From the NCBI GenBank assembly GCA_934102215.1, contig CAKOSH010000011.1:1-38683 (forward strand): 38,683 bases of DNA, given 5' to 3'. The translations under genes and the position numbers were made by a program. The notes under the pieces are model-generated. The model saw nothing but the letters and a program-made list of their open reading frames with translations, was not told where the DNA came from and searched no databases. Positions 16,681 to 25,727 of the stretch are shown in pieces; the first letter of the stretch is position 1, and each line of letters opens with the position of its first letter. Source of the DNA: an uncultured Bacilli bacterium (GTDB lineage Bacteria; Bacillota_I; Bacilli_A; RF39; UBA660).

Positions 16681-17133
16681 AATTGGAAAAAATAAGTAAT
16701 CTTTTTTAGTAACAGGTGAATAATACTTATTTACTCCACCTATAAGTGGAATATTATTTGAATCTAAATAAAATATAGTTCTTATAAAAGTATCTTGATC
16801 TTTTATTTCAACATAAATATATTCATAACTTGGTACAATCCATTTAGTCCATCCATAAGGAACATCTGCATCTATCTTACATTCAACACCAGCAAGATAA
16901 AATCCTCTTCTATAATTTTCTTCCCATGGTTTCATATCATGATTAAAACTAGATGTAAGACCCCATCTACCAAGAATATTACCATCTATATCTTTTAAAG
17001 CTAAATCACTTATTTCATTAAAATGAGAATCAACATCATCCCATAGTTTTTGTATGAAATTTTTACCATCTAAAGTAGAACCTTCACGTCCAATAACAGC
17101 AAATGATTCTTTAGTACATCTTTTAATATCCAT
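16666..17133 (-). CDS. GyrI-like small-molecule binding domain protein
   Basis: 155 residues. A stand-alone effector-binding domain of the GyrI/AraC-C-terminal/SOUL-like group: it opens with a strand ending FAVIGREG, continues with FIQKLWDDVDSHFNEI, and has GFYLAGVECKIDADVPYGWTKWIVPSYEYIYVEI and a closing YLFFPIKK. There is no DNA-binding domain. In the family such proteins bind or hydrolyse amphipathic small molecules or modulate gyrase. It is downstream of a Sir2-like gene on the same strand, 66 bases away, with AGGT eight bases before the ATG. Confidence 0.75.
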   Translation of the reverse strand: MDIKRCTKESFAVIGREGSTLDGKNFIQKLWDDVDSHFNEISDLALKDIDGNILGRWGLTSSFNHDMKPWEENYRRGFYLAGVECKIDADVPYGWTKWIVPSYEYIYVEIKDQDTFIRTIFYLDSNNIPLIGGVNKYYSPVTKKDYLFFPIKKID

Positions 17134-17199
17134 AAATAAAATACCTCCATACTACTAATATTTTACAATAAATAATGAAATAAAACATCAAATAAACAT

Positions 17200-18381
17200 C
17201 TATTTGACATCTTCTTCATTTAAAATTTTATCTAATATTTGAGAAAACTCACTAGCAGTCATCTTTAAAATATAGTCTTCACCTTTAGCACCTTCAATTT
17301 TATATTCAAAGAATTTATTATTATCATTAAATTCTTCTGGGTCAACATATATAATTTTTAATCCTTGATTTCTTGCTTGCCTTTGTATGAATCTTCTATC
17401 AGCATGAGTACCTATACATAAAAGTGCTTTAACATTCTTATCAAAAGTAATTTTAGGAAAGTAATTTTCTATATTATAAACTCTTAGTATATTTTCGTTA
17501 ATACCAATTCTTTTACATAATCTATCAAAATTATTGTTAAAAAGGTTCATTGTAAATAATTTCTTATCATACATTTTCTTTAAGCTATAATGAAAATTAG
17601 TGGGTTTTGCTTTTATACATTCTACAATAATCTCAAAAAATTCATTAAATTTAACATTATCTTTTTCTATAATTTGTTTTATAAGTGTATCACTAGTTCC
17701 AAAATAGAATCTTCCATCACTATGTCTTTGTACTTTATATATTTCATGTAATTTATATAATGGCATAACACCTGATTCAATAGAAGGTCCACATCCAAGT
17801 TCTACAGCCATTGGAAAGTATTCTTTTAACTCATTAAAATTATTAATATATTTAGGATTACCACGCGTATCTCTTTCTCTAATTCCTTTAACTTGTAAAT
17901 TCCATACTTGATTAAATAAATTATCAGTATTACCTAAATTATCACTTTTAACAATAATATCAACAGTTTTATAATTATCAATTATTTCATCATAAGGATG
18001 TTTAGAATATTCATTAATCATTATAATTAAATTATCTTTTATATATATATTATTTTCTTTAATGTAATTATTTTTTTCTAAAGTATTTTTAATATCATTT
18101 AAATATTTATTGTACTCATTCTTTTCTAATCTAACACTCAAATATATATATGAACTTTTAACCATTAAATAATTATTTTCAACATAAAATATATGATTAT
18201 AATGAACAGTTCTTCTATTTCTAGTAGTATTATCAATATAACCAGATACATTTTTATTTACTTTTTCTTGACTTCTAAACCATACGCCTTCAAAAATAAA
18301 TTCACCATTGCTCACAAAATATTCATTAAAAACATTAACTTCATCATTAGTTAATTTACATACTTTATAAGGAAATTTCAT
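17200..18381 (-). CDS. Divergent Sir2-like NAD-binding protein
   Basis: 393 residues. The N-terminal 150 residues are not recognised. The C-terminal part shows the Sir2 framework in order: a weak GAGxS motif (ELGCGPSIESGVMPLYKLHE), a segment like the NID motif (NLFNNNFDRLCKRIG), and the later Rossmann phrase as ALLCIGTHADRRFIQRQARNQGLKIIYVDPEEF. The zinc-binding cysteines and the catalytic histidine of true sirtuins are not evident. It may use NAD differently, as Sir2-like NADases in immune systems do, or have lost activity. It is the first gene of a minus-strand pair with the GyrI-like protein. The assignment is by motif pattern only. Confidence 0.5.
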   Translation of the reverse strand: MKFPYKVCKLTNDEVNVFNEYFVSNGEFIFEGVWFRSQEKVNKNVSGYIDNTTRNRRTVHYNHIFYVENNYLMVKSSYIYLSVRLEKNEYNKYLNDIKNTLEKNNYIKENNIYIKDNLIIMINEYSKHPYDEIIDNYKTVDIIVKSDNLGNTDNLFNQVWNLQVKGIRERDTRGNPKYINNFNELKEYFPMAVELGCGPSIESGVMPLYKLHEIYKVQRHSDGRFYFGTSDTLIKQIIEKDNVKFNEFFEIIVECIKAKPTNFHYSLKKMYDKKLFTMNLFNNNFDRLCKRIGINENILRVYNIENYFPKITFDKNVKALLCIGTHADRRFIQRQARNQGLKIIYVDPEEFNDNNKFFEYKIEGAKGEDYILKMTASEFSQILDKILNEEDVK

Positions 18382-18502
18382 ATAAGACCTTCTTTCACTT
18401 TGATTATATAATACTAATAATACTTATTCAATAATTAACTGAAATAGTAATGTTATTAGATTATTAATTATGATAAAATATAACTAGTAAGTAGGTGATA
18501 AT

Positions 18503-19195
18503 GTGTATAGTATTGATAATATATTAAAAACTAATAAATTGATGTATAAAATCATATTTATATTTAGTTTAGCATTTATTTTATTTTTTTCTATTATAGG
18601 ATTAAAGGATATAATTAATGTTAGTTCAACATATAATAGAAAAGTTAAATCAAATATTAGTGAATATATTCCTACTGATAATAATATGTATAAGAAAATA
18701 TATTATTTTGATGCTGATAATAGACAATTTTCTTGTTTAGATAGTGTAGTAATTAATAACAAAAATAATAAAATTGATAAAAAGACAATATATTATAATT
18801 TTGAAGACCCTAATGTATGTACAACTAATATAATAAAGAAAACTAATCTTATAGTTTATATATTTATAATTTCATTATGTATTCCATTGTTGATAGGATT
18901 AATAGGTATGATTAAAATAAATAAAAAGATAAATAAGATTAAGATGTTAAGTAAATGTGGAAAACTTGTTAAAAACTTGCAATATGAAGTTGTTGAAATA
19001 AAAAAGAAAAATGGTAATATTTTGTATAAAGCTAAAACTAAATATAAAGTTAAGAATCAAGTGTTAATATTGTATAGTGAATCAATATATGATAAAAAAT
19101 TATTTAAAGAGTATCCTACGATTGATTTATTAATTAATGAAAATGATGTTAATGATTATTATTTAGATTTCAATATACAAGTAGAAAATAAGTAG
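18503..19195 (+). CDS. Two-pass membrane protein, paralogue of the 21210 gene
   Basis: 230 residues from a GTG at 18503 with AGGTGA four bases upstream; the first internal ATG (at 18542) is the alternative. Two transmembrane helices (about 15-35 and 112-132) bracket an extracytoplasmic domain with the pattern tyrosine-rich strand, FSCLDS, IYYNFEDPNVC, which resembles DUF3592-type proteins. The cytoplasmic tail contains KCGKLVKNLQYEV and ends in DYYLDFNIQ. The same tail motifs (KGKLVKNLPYRL, NYFIDFEI) occur in the protein at 21210-22145. It sits 8 bases before the (p)ppGpp hydrolase-kinase fusion gene and is probably co-transcribed. The promoter is TAAAAT at 18474-18479. Confidence 0.65.
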   Translation: MYSIDNILKTNKLMYKIIFIFSLAFILFFSIIGLKDIINVSSTYNRKVKSNISEYIPTDNNMYKKIYYFDADNRQFSCLDSVVINNKNNKIDKKTIYYNFEDPNVCTTNIIKKTNLIVYIFIISLCIPLLIGLIGMIKINKKINKIKMLSKCGKLVKNLQYEVVEIKKKNGNILYKAKTKYKVKNQVLILYSESIYDKKLFKEYPTIDLLINENDVNDYYLDFNIQVENK

Positions 19196-19203
19196 GAGGT
19201 AAA

Positions 19204-20538
19204 ATGAATGTAAAAGAAAAAGCAAAAAAGTTTGCGATTAAAGCACACAAAGGACAAGTAAGAAAGAATGAAAAGGATAAGCCTATGATAATGCATCCGA
19301 TTAGTGTTGCAGAATTATTAGAAGAATTTGGCTATGATGATAATGTAGTGGCTGCTGGTTATCTTCATGATGTAGTAGAAGATACTAAATATACAATAGA
19401 AGATATTGAAAAAGAATTTGGAAAAGATATAGCTTCTTTAGTAATAGGTGCAAGTGAAAGAGATAAATCACTTTCCTGGGAAGAAAGAAAGCAACATACA
19501 ATAGATGAAACAAAATTATTACCACTTAGAAATAAATTAGTTGTTTGCGCTGATAAAATAAATAATCTAGAAGATATGATGATTAAATTTGAGAAGAATG
19601 GTAATCGTGATTTTAGTGCATTTAAACGTGGTGAAAAAGAACAAAAATGGTATTATACAAATGTATATAAAAGTTTAATATATAATGAAGATGAAAACCT
19701 ACCAATATTTAAAAGATTAAAAAATGTATTAGACATAGTTTTTAATAATGGTGAAGATGATTATTTAAAAAATATAATATTTAATGATAATGAAGAATAT
19801 TACAAAGAATTAAAGAAATTACATGCGATGAAGATGGAACTTCAAAGACTTAAAAAATTATGTCCTCTTGACAAATCATTTGTTATTGAATTTAGTGGAA
19901 CACCAAGAACAGGTAAAACGACTACAATAAATAACTTATATGATTTCTTTAAGAAAGGTGGATTTAGTATATCAATAATAGAAGAATTTACTACATCAAA
20001 ATATTTTAAAGAAGTATTTAAACAAAAATATAAAAATTCAAATAAACTAGATTCTAATTTAGCAATAATAGAAGAAACTGTAAAACAATTACAAGATGAA
20101 ATTAATACTAATAAAGATATAATTATAGTTGATAGAAGTATTAATGATAGGCAAATATGGAATTATATTAGATATAAGAAAAATGATATGGATACTAAAA
20201 TGTATCATGAATTACAGTCAAAGTACAAAGAGATATCAAAAGAATTAATAGATGTATTAGTAATTACTTATGCAGATCCAATCACATCATTAAAAAGAGA
20301 TTATAATTCAAGTTTAGCACTAGAGAAAAGATCATTTTTAAATAATGGAAATATCACTGAATACAATGAAAGTGTAAATGATTTAAAAGAAGTATTCGAG
20401 AGTAGTGTAAACACTTTAATATTAGTTGACACTTCAAATATTAATATGAATGATTTATCAATAAAAGTAGCATATGAAATAATGAATATTATGAGAAGTA
20501 AATATATTGAAAGTTTTAAAAAGAAATATAAATTGTAA
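19204..20538 (+). CDS. Fusion of a SpoT/MESH1-type HD hydrolase with a P-loop nucleoside-kinase-like domain
   Basis: 444 residues. Residues 1-190 match the HD hydrolase domain of RelA/SpoT and small alarmone hydrolases: AHKGQVRKN, His31, GYLHDVVEDT with His55-Asp56, a long EKEFGKDIASLVIGASE helix and Asp117 in CADKINNLEDM. No synthetase, TGS or ACT domain follows. Instead, after a coiled linker (about 195-222), comes a P-loop NTPase with Walker A GTPRTGKTT (232-240), a thymidylate/deoxynucleoside-kinase-like IIIVDRSINDRQIW (about 307-320) and a basic region. The expected activities are 3'-pyrophosphate removal from (p)ppGpp or related nucleotides and phosphoryl transfer. AGGAGG precedes the ATG. 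I do not know a named family with this architecture. Confidence 0.8.
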   Translation: MNVKEKAKKFAIKAHKGQVRKNEKDKPMIMHPISVAELLEEFGYDDNVVAAGYLHDVVEDTKYTIEDIEKEFGKDIASLVIGASERDKSLSWEERKQHTIDETKLLPLRNKLVVCADKINNLEDMMIKFEKNGNRDFSAFKRGEKEQKWYYTNVYKSLIYNEDENLPIFKRLKNVLDIVFNNGEDDYLKNIIFNDNEEYYKELKKLHAMKMELQRLKKLCPLDKSFVIEFSGTPRTGKTTTINNLYDFFKKGGFSISIIEEFTTSKYFKEVFKQKYKNSNKLDSNLAIIEETVKQLQDEINTNKDIIIVDRSINDRQIWNYIRYKKNDMDTKMYHELQSKYKEISKELIDVLVITYADPITSLKRDYNSSLALEKRSFLNNGNITEYNESVNDLKEVFESSVNTLILVDTSNINMNDLSIKVAYEIMNIMRSKYIESFKKKYKL

Positions 20539-20554
20539 TAAGTGAGGAAATATT

Positions 20555-21087
20555 ATGGATAATGAAACAATAAAAGAAGCTTTATCATATTCATTAGGTT
20601 CTGATATGCATGAAGTATGGAGAAATAGTAGAAAAAGAGAAGATGGTACTTATGAACCTAGAATTAAAAAATCAAAAGATGAAGAATGGAATTTAGCACA
20701 TGGCACTGATGAAGTTGATATTGCTAATTGTACATTTTCATATTACCATCTAATTGGCAATATGAAAATTTAGAAGCAGGAAAAGTTGCAATAGATATGG
20801 TATATGAAAAAGTATTAAATAGTGAACAATTTACGCAAGAAGAAGTAGATAAAATGGCATCGCATATACATGAAGAATGGTTAAAAAGAAACAGCTGGGT
20901 ATTTGATCCAAATTATGGTGATCCAAAACTTGCTGTACATTATAGCGAACTATCAAAAGAAGAAAAAAATAAAGATATAGCACAACTTTCACCAGCATGT
21001 AATAAAGTAGAAGCATATAAACAAGGTTTAATTAATATTGATGAACTTTGTGATAAATATGGAATTCAAAGTGGAAAAACATTATAA
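20555..21087 (+). pseudogene. Frameshifted gene; RyR-like domain protein, unknown
   Basis: Two overlapping frames form one protein of about 177 residues if one base is added near the T4 run at 20735-20738. The first frame covers 20555 to the break (ending DEVDIANCTF) and the second continues LPSNWQYENLEAGKVA to 21087. The second half has HEEWLKRNSW and HYSELSKEEKNKD, a His-Trp then Tyr-x-x-Leu-x-x-x-Glu-Lys-x-x-Asp pattern reminiscent of RyR repeats. It follows the hydrolase-kinase fusion by 16 bases with GAGG upstream, so it is probably the operon's third gene. The defect could be a sequencing error, a real mutation or a recoding site; no classic slippery heptamer is seen. Confidence 0.6.
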
Positions 21088-21209
21088 AAAGTAATCTTTA
21101 ATATTATTAAAATCACCAATGTCAATATGACAATAAAGTTGTAAACAATAATAAAAATGTATTGGTAAATTTATCAAGTATGTTAAAATTACAATAGAGG
21201 TTATATATT

Positions 21210-22145
21210 ATGTATGATATTAAATTAGATAATGTTAAAAAAGGTAAAAAATTCTTTTTCATATTTTTCATTTCAGGAGTAGCAATAGCAGTTATTATGA
21301 TTGGCATTTTAATTGGAAGTACTATGAACTTAAATAGTTTAGACGCAACAACAATGTCAACAAGTGTAAAAATAAATCAACATATAGATAGTGATGGAAA
21401 TACTATGTACTCTCCTGTTTATCATTATAATGTAAATGGTGAAGAATATTCATGCAGTTCTAATTCATCTTCAAGTATAAGACCTAGTGAATCAAATGCA
21501 CTTGTATATTATGACTCTAAAAAACCATCAAGATGTATGACATCTTATTCAAAATCATCTAATAAAATGTTATTGATTTTCTTAATTTTACCAGTGATAT
21601 TTATAGCATTAGGAGTAGTTAATATTAATAAAGTAAATAAGAGAATAAAAATAATAAAAGAATTAAATACAAAAGGTAAGCTTGTTAAAAATTTACCATA
21701 TAGATTAGAAAATTCTAATTTGAAAGTAAATGGAGTTCCTATTCAATTACCAGTAGTTGATTACATTTTACCAAGTGGAGTAACAATTACATTACGAGGA
21801 GATCCAAGACATGATAATAAATTAGCAGATGCAGATGGTATGGTAGATTTAGTTATTGATGAAAGTAATCCTGAAAACTATTTTATAGATTTTGAAATAA
21901 ATAGATTAACAGGTAATTTGCAGAGTGATTATTATAAAGGAAATATTAATAATGTTACTAATATTAATCAAAATAATCTTCAAAATAATGATACTATAGT
22001 AAATAATGTATCAAATAATATGTCAAACAATATAACACACATTAACAATTCAAATAATCAAAACGTTATGAACCAAAATAGTATCAATCAAAACATTGCG
22101 AATAATAATGCTCAAAATAGCAATCAAAACAATATAAATCAATAA
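21210..22145 (+). CDS. Two-pass membrane protein with Asn/Gln-rich tail, paralogue of the 18503 gene
   Basis: 311 residues. A first membrane helix (about 15-35), then an external domain with YHYNVNGEEYSCSS, a serine run and LVYYDSKKPSRCM (DUF3592-like), then a second helix (about 112-132). The cytoplasmic part repeats the tail motifs of the 18503 protein (TKGKLVKNLPYRLE, then LVIDESNPENYFIDFEI). From about residue 248 the C-terminus is almost pure Asn, Gln, Ser, Ile and Val, with recurring NNxxN and NQN units: a low-complexity, prion-like tail that its paralogue lacks. The promoter is TAAAAT (21184-21189) with a TGT extension, 20 bases before the ATG. Confidence 0.65.
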   Translation: MYDIKLDNVKKGKKFFFIFFISGVAIAVIMIGILIGSTMNLNSLDATTMSTSVKINQHIDSDGNTMYSPVYHYNVNGEEYSCSSNSSSSIRPSESNALVYYDSKKPSRCMTSYSKSSNKMLLIFLILPVIFIALGVVNINKVNKRIKIIKELNTKGKLVKNLPYRLENSNLKVNGVPIQLPVVDYILPSGVTITLRGDPRHDNKLADADGMVDLVIDESNPENYFIDFEINRLTGNLQSDYYKGNINNVTNINQNNLQNNDTIVNNVSNNMSNNITHINNSNNQNVMNQNSINQNIANNNAQNSNQNNINQ

Positions 22146-22175
22146 TCAAAATATTGAAAAGGAAGGTAATAAAAA

Positions 22176-22778
22176 ATGGGAAAAACACTAGAAACATTAG
22201 GAATAATTGATGGATTTGATATAACTGAACTAGGAAAATTGAAATCAAAAAAGGATAAAATATTTGCTGAAATAGAGAAATATGATAAAAATATTGTTAG
22301 TGAAGTTCGTGATATAGTTAATAATAATAAAGGAACAATCATAATAATTACTAAAAAAGGAATTATACATGGAATTTATGTATTTAAATTAGAAGTTAAG
22401 GATGATGTATCAACCCTAAAATATGTAAAAGAAGTTTATACCGATGAAGTTAAAGAAGAAACGAGAAAAAAATATGATGATTTAGTACTTGAACTATTAA
22501 AAGATAGTGTATCTTATCAAGAATATGATAAGGTTACATATAAAGATGAAATTATTAAATTAGAAGGAGCAGGTAATAAAAAAGAAACTTTCATAGCACT
22601 AATTGGTGGTTTCTTAATAGGCTTTTTAATGATATATTTAGTAACAGAAGAACTATTTCTTGGAATAATGATGGGTATAATATTCGCACCAGTTATGAGT
22701 GGATTAGAAGTAGTAGTTCAAAAAAAGCGTGGTAGAAAAAAGAATAATTCAAAAGATAAGAAAAAAGACAATGCTTAA
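22176..22778 (+). CDS. Unknown protein with C-terminal membrane hairpin
   Basis: 200 residues, not recognised. Residues 1-60 are predicted helical and charged. A beta-rich core follows (GTIIIITKKGIIHGIYVFKLEV), then a second charged region to about 140. Two closely spaced hydrophobic helices (about 142-162 and 165-182) are followed by a lysine-rich end. The helices are short and glycine-rich. It lies 30 bases after the Asn/Gln-rich protein gene with GGAAGG as binding site, so it is likely the second gene of that operon. The terminator begins inside its last codons. Confidence 0.6.
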   Translation: MGKTLETLGIIDGFDITELGKLKSKKDKIFAEIEKYDKNIVSEVRDIVNNNKGTIIIITKKGIIHGIYVFKLEVKDDVSTLKYVKEVYTDEVKEETRKKYDDLVLELLKDSVSYQEYDKVTYKDEIIKLEGAGNKKETFIALIGGFLIGFLMIYLVTEELFLGIMMGIIFAPVMSGLEVVVQKKRGRKKNNSKDKKKDNA

Positions 22779-22797
22779 TAAAAATATTGTCTTTTTA
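22761..22797 (+). terminator. Intrinsic terminator overlapping the end of the 22176 gene
   Basis: Arms AAAAAGACAAT (22762-22772) and ATTGTCTTTTT (22786-22796) pair over 11 bp. The left arm encodes the last residues before the stop codon. Confidence 0.8.
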
Positions 22798-22964
22798 GTT
22801 TAATTTTAAAATTTTATAAATCAATTTATTTATGAATAAATATTACTGTATTTAAAATATTATGGTTAAGTCAAAAAGATATACAATATTATTAATTGAA
22901 AAAACTATACATAAGTTGCAAAATATATTATAATTAAAACGTAAAAATAAACAAGGAGGTATTT

Positions 22965-23231
22965 ATGAAAAAGAAGCAAAAATTTGATGATAATCTAGTC
23001 GAAATATTATGTGGAAGTTTAATTGTATGTTTAAATAATTTCAATAGTGGAACTAAATTAGAAAAAATATTTGTATTGCTTGGATTAGTCATATTAATTA
23101 TAGGTATTGTTCGTACTATTATGAAATGTAATGACAAGGATAGAAAAGGAATGAAAATGTTTTTAATTATTGCATGTTTAATTGCAGTAGCAGTATTATT
23201 TGGGCTACTATATAGATTTATTTTTGATTAA
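22965..23231 (+). CDS. Small two-helix membrane protein
   Basis: 88 residues, not recognised. A basic start (KKKQK), a mildly hydrophobic segment with two cysteines (15-25) and two membrane helices (about 38-53 and 65-86) separated by a short KCNDKDRKG loop. AAGGAGGT seven bases before the ATG is one of the strongest binding sites in the window. TATAAT at 22929-22934 could be its -10. The 185 bases between the preceding terminator and this gene hold nothing else I recognise. Confidence 0.55.
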   Translation: MKKKQKFDDNLVEILCGSLIVCLNNFNSGTKLEKIFVLLGLVILIIGIVRTIMKCNDKDRKGMKMFLIIACLIAVAVLFGLLYRFIFD

Positions 23232-23278
23232 CATTTAGAAAAACGTAACATAATAATATAAAAAATATTCATTTAAAT

Positions 23279-23310
23279 AAATAGATCAATCTTGTTTGGC
23301 TGATCTATTT
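23279..23310. terminator. Bidirectional terminator between convergent genes
   Basis: A 10-bp perfect stem, AAATAGATCA (23279-23288) with TGATCTATTT (23301-23310), and a 12-base loop lie between the ends of the plus-strand gene at 23231 and the minus-strand gene at 23324. T-rich sequence follows on both strands. Confidence 0.7.
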
Positions 23311-23323
23311 TAAATTTTATAAA

Positions 23324-24570
23324 CTAATTCATTTCCAAATAAATATTATCTTTATCAAAATATATTTCTTTTGTTTTATTATATATAGAGTTAACTTTAT
23401 CTAATTGATTAGTAAATACTTTAGTATTAGTATTTTTTATTTCATCAAATTTTGTAATATAATTATCTTTAATATCTTGACCCGTATGTTTTAAATTATT
23501 TCCTTTTTCATTTAACCAAGTATCTACATTCTTAACTTTTATTTTTTCTGCTAAATTTCCTAGTGTCTTACCAGCACTTCCAAGTCCAGATAAAACATTA
23601 CTTTCAAGTGACTTATTAGCATTCTTTTTAATATAATCAAGTGCATTATTAAATGTGTCTAAGTATTCGTTATCAAGTTCATCTAATTCATCTTTTTTAG
23701 ATAATAAATAATCACTATTGTAATTACCTAAAAGAAGTACTTCCATAAAAGTAGCAAATGAATAAATATATAATGATAATCTATAATATCTAAATTGCTT
23801 TTGTATTTCTTCTATTATAGAATTCATACTACTATCAGTTGTGAATAACTTATCTTTTGATAAATAATCTTTTAATTGTTTTTTATAAAATACTATATTT
23901 TTATTAGAAGTTCTCTTAATATCCATAACTTGTTTATGATTATTACTTAAATATGTTTCATTTTTTAAATTATATTTGAAATCGTTGATTGATTTATTTA
24001 GTATTTCTAAATCAGATTCGATTTCTGCTTCTTTGTCATGTTCTAAAAATGAAAATATTTTCTTACTTAGTTCTTTTATTTCACCAAGTTCTGCTTCTAT
24101 ACCAGCAAGTGCTACTGACATCATCATTATTGTGGGATCTATTTCCATTATATCATTTGGTTTAACTTCTTTAAGTTTGGCCATCTTAGAAGTATTTTCT
24201 TTTGTTTTAATTGCGCCCCAGAATGTTTTTACATTTTTCATTGCTTTTAATGAATCATTTTTTCCTAAATTAGTTACTCGATATAAATTATTAGATTTTG
24301 TAGGATTTTTTCAGTAATAATTTTTAATGTGCTGATAGTTGGTGCTGCTATTGGAGTAATACTTGCTATTTTAGAAATTGCTAATTTATAGGAATTTGTA
24401 CTTATATCATTTTTACTTATTTCTGTTAACATATAATTATTCATTTCAATGATACAAAACATTTCATCTACTTTATCATCACTATTTTCATTAACATTAT
24501 CTTTATTGGTAATAGATTTATTATCAGCTTTAATTTTTTCTCTCTTTAATAATTTATTTAATATATTCAT
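23324..24570 (-). pseudogene. Frameshifted gene for a helical, coiled-coil-rich protein of unknown role
   Basis: Two minus-strand frames (24570-24274 and a downstream frame to 23324) join into about 415 codons if one base is added in the A6 run at 24311-24306. The downstream frame is open through NPTKSNNLYRVTNLGKNDSLKA before its first ATG at 24241, which shows that the two belong together. The start at 24570 has GAGGTG upstream. The protein begins with a lysine-rich segment and DEMFCIIEMNNYMLTEI, and then a weakly hydrophobic Ala/Ile/Pro stretch. A long region with MMMSVALAGIEAELGEIKELSKKIFSFL and heptad-like repeats follows. Function is unknown; a membrane-associated or mobile-element protein is possible. 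Confidence 0.6.
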
Positions 24571-24662
24571 GTTTCACCTCAAATATCTACTTACAATTAT
24601 AGCATAATTATTATAACTAATTTGAAATTGATTATAAATTGATAAAATTATTGTTTATATGA

Positions 24663-24668
24663 TATAAT
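24663..24668 (+). promoter_or_regulatory. -10 box of the 24709 gene
   Basis: TATAAT with a TGA extension, 40 bases before the ATG; AGTAGGA lies in the leader. Confidence 0.5.
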
Positions 24669-24708
24669 ATCTATAGAATTTAAATTAAATGAAAGTAGGA
24701 ATACAATT

Positions 24709-25527
24709 ATGTTAAAAAGTGCAATATATCTTAATGTTGTTATATTATTTGCAGCATCAATAATTTTTTTAAAGAAAATATCCAAAAGTAATACTGATTT
24801 AAAGAGTTTAAAAAAACTTATAATATTTTATTTGTTACTTGCTATTATTGACATTTATTCATTTAGTTTAGTTGATGTAGGATGGAATGGTGTAGTTATA
24901 TTTCCAACTTTTGTAATATCATGGATTCTATATGTAATAGGTATATGTCGAGTAAATAAAAAGATTAAACTAGAATCAAATACTTCTTATGAAAAACTTA
25001 GTACTAAAAAATATACTATTATAAGTTTACTGCCAATTTTAGTTTTTACTATTCCTTATATTTATGAATTATATGTACTTAATGTTTGCGATTATTTGTT
25101 AGAATATAACTATCAAAATGGATTTATACAATCTGATAACACTTATATTGCAATTATACATAATAGACCTGTAAATATTACTTTACAAAAGAATTTATTT
25201 AATAGACAGGGTGTATCGACTCGCATGAAAACTTATGATATTGTGTATACCAATGGTACTTTAATAACGACGCTTGATTCAAATCGTAATGAAGTAATTG
25301 TAGAAGATGAAAATATAAAAATGGTAGCTGTAGATGCTAAAGAAAGAAGTAAATTAGCTAAAGGTGCATTTATTGAATATTTTGAAGAAGAAAATTATGC
25401 GATTATTACACTTACTTCAAAAGAAAATAGTGGTTCAATATTAGGAGAATATTTTTATTCTAATAATAAGTATGTTAAAAGTATAAATACTCATGGTAGT
25501 TTAAAATCTATTACATATTATAAATAG
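24709..25527 (+). CDS. Membrane protein with four N-terminal helices, unknown
   Basis: 272 residues, not recognised. Four transmembrane helices occupy about residues 4-22, 36-56, 62-82 and 106-126. The C-terminal 145 residues are soluble and beta-rich (SDNTYIAIIHNRPVNITL, YDIVYTNGTLITTL, NYAIITLTSKENSG) and probably lie outside the cell if the N-terminus is inside. It is monocistronic by appearance, between a divergent gene and a 200-base gap that holds only the next promoter. Confidence 0.6.
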   Translation: MLKSAIYLNVVILFAASIIFLKKISKSNTDLKSLKKLIIFYLLLAIIDIYSFSLVDVGWNGVVIFPTFVISWILYVIGICRVNKKIKLESNTSYEKLSTKKYTIISLLPILVFTIPYIYELYVLNVCDYLLEYNYQNGFIQSDNTYIAIIHNRPVNITLQKNLFNRQGVSTRMKTYDIVYTNGTLITTLDSNRNEVIVEDENIKMVAVDAKERSKLAKGAFIEYFEEENYAIITLTSKENSGSILGEYFYSNNKYVKSINTHGSLKSITYYK

Positions 25528-25727
25528 ATTAATATTGTAAAATGAATATTTAGTACTTATTAATTTTTTGACTTTATTTAATATTTCTCTGCTAAAATTA
25601 TTTTAACATATAGTAAAAAGTTGTACTATAAATTTGATAATTATGTATCGCTAATTTTATAATTTTATAGTATAATAACAAATAATGTTTTGATATACAG
25701 ATTGATTAATACGAAGGAAGTGAAAAA

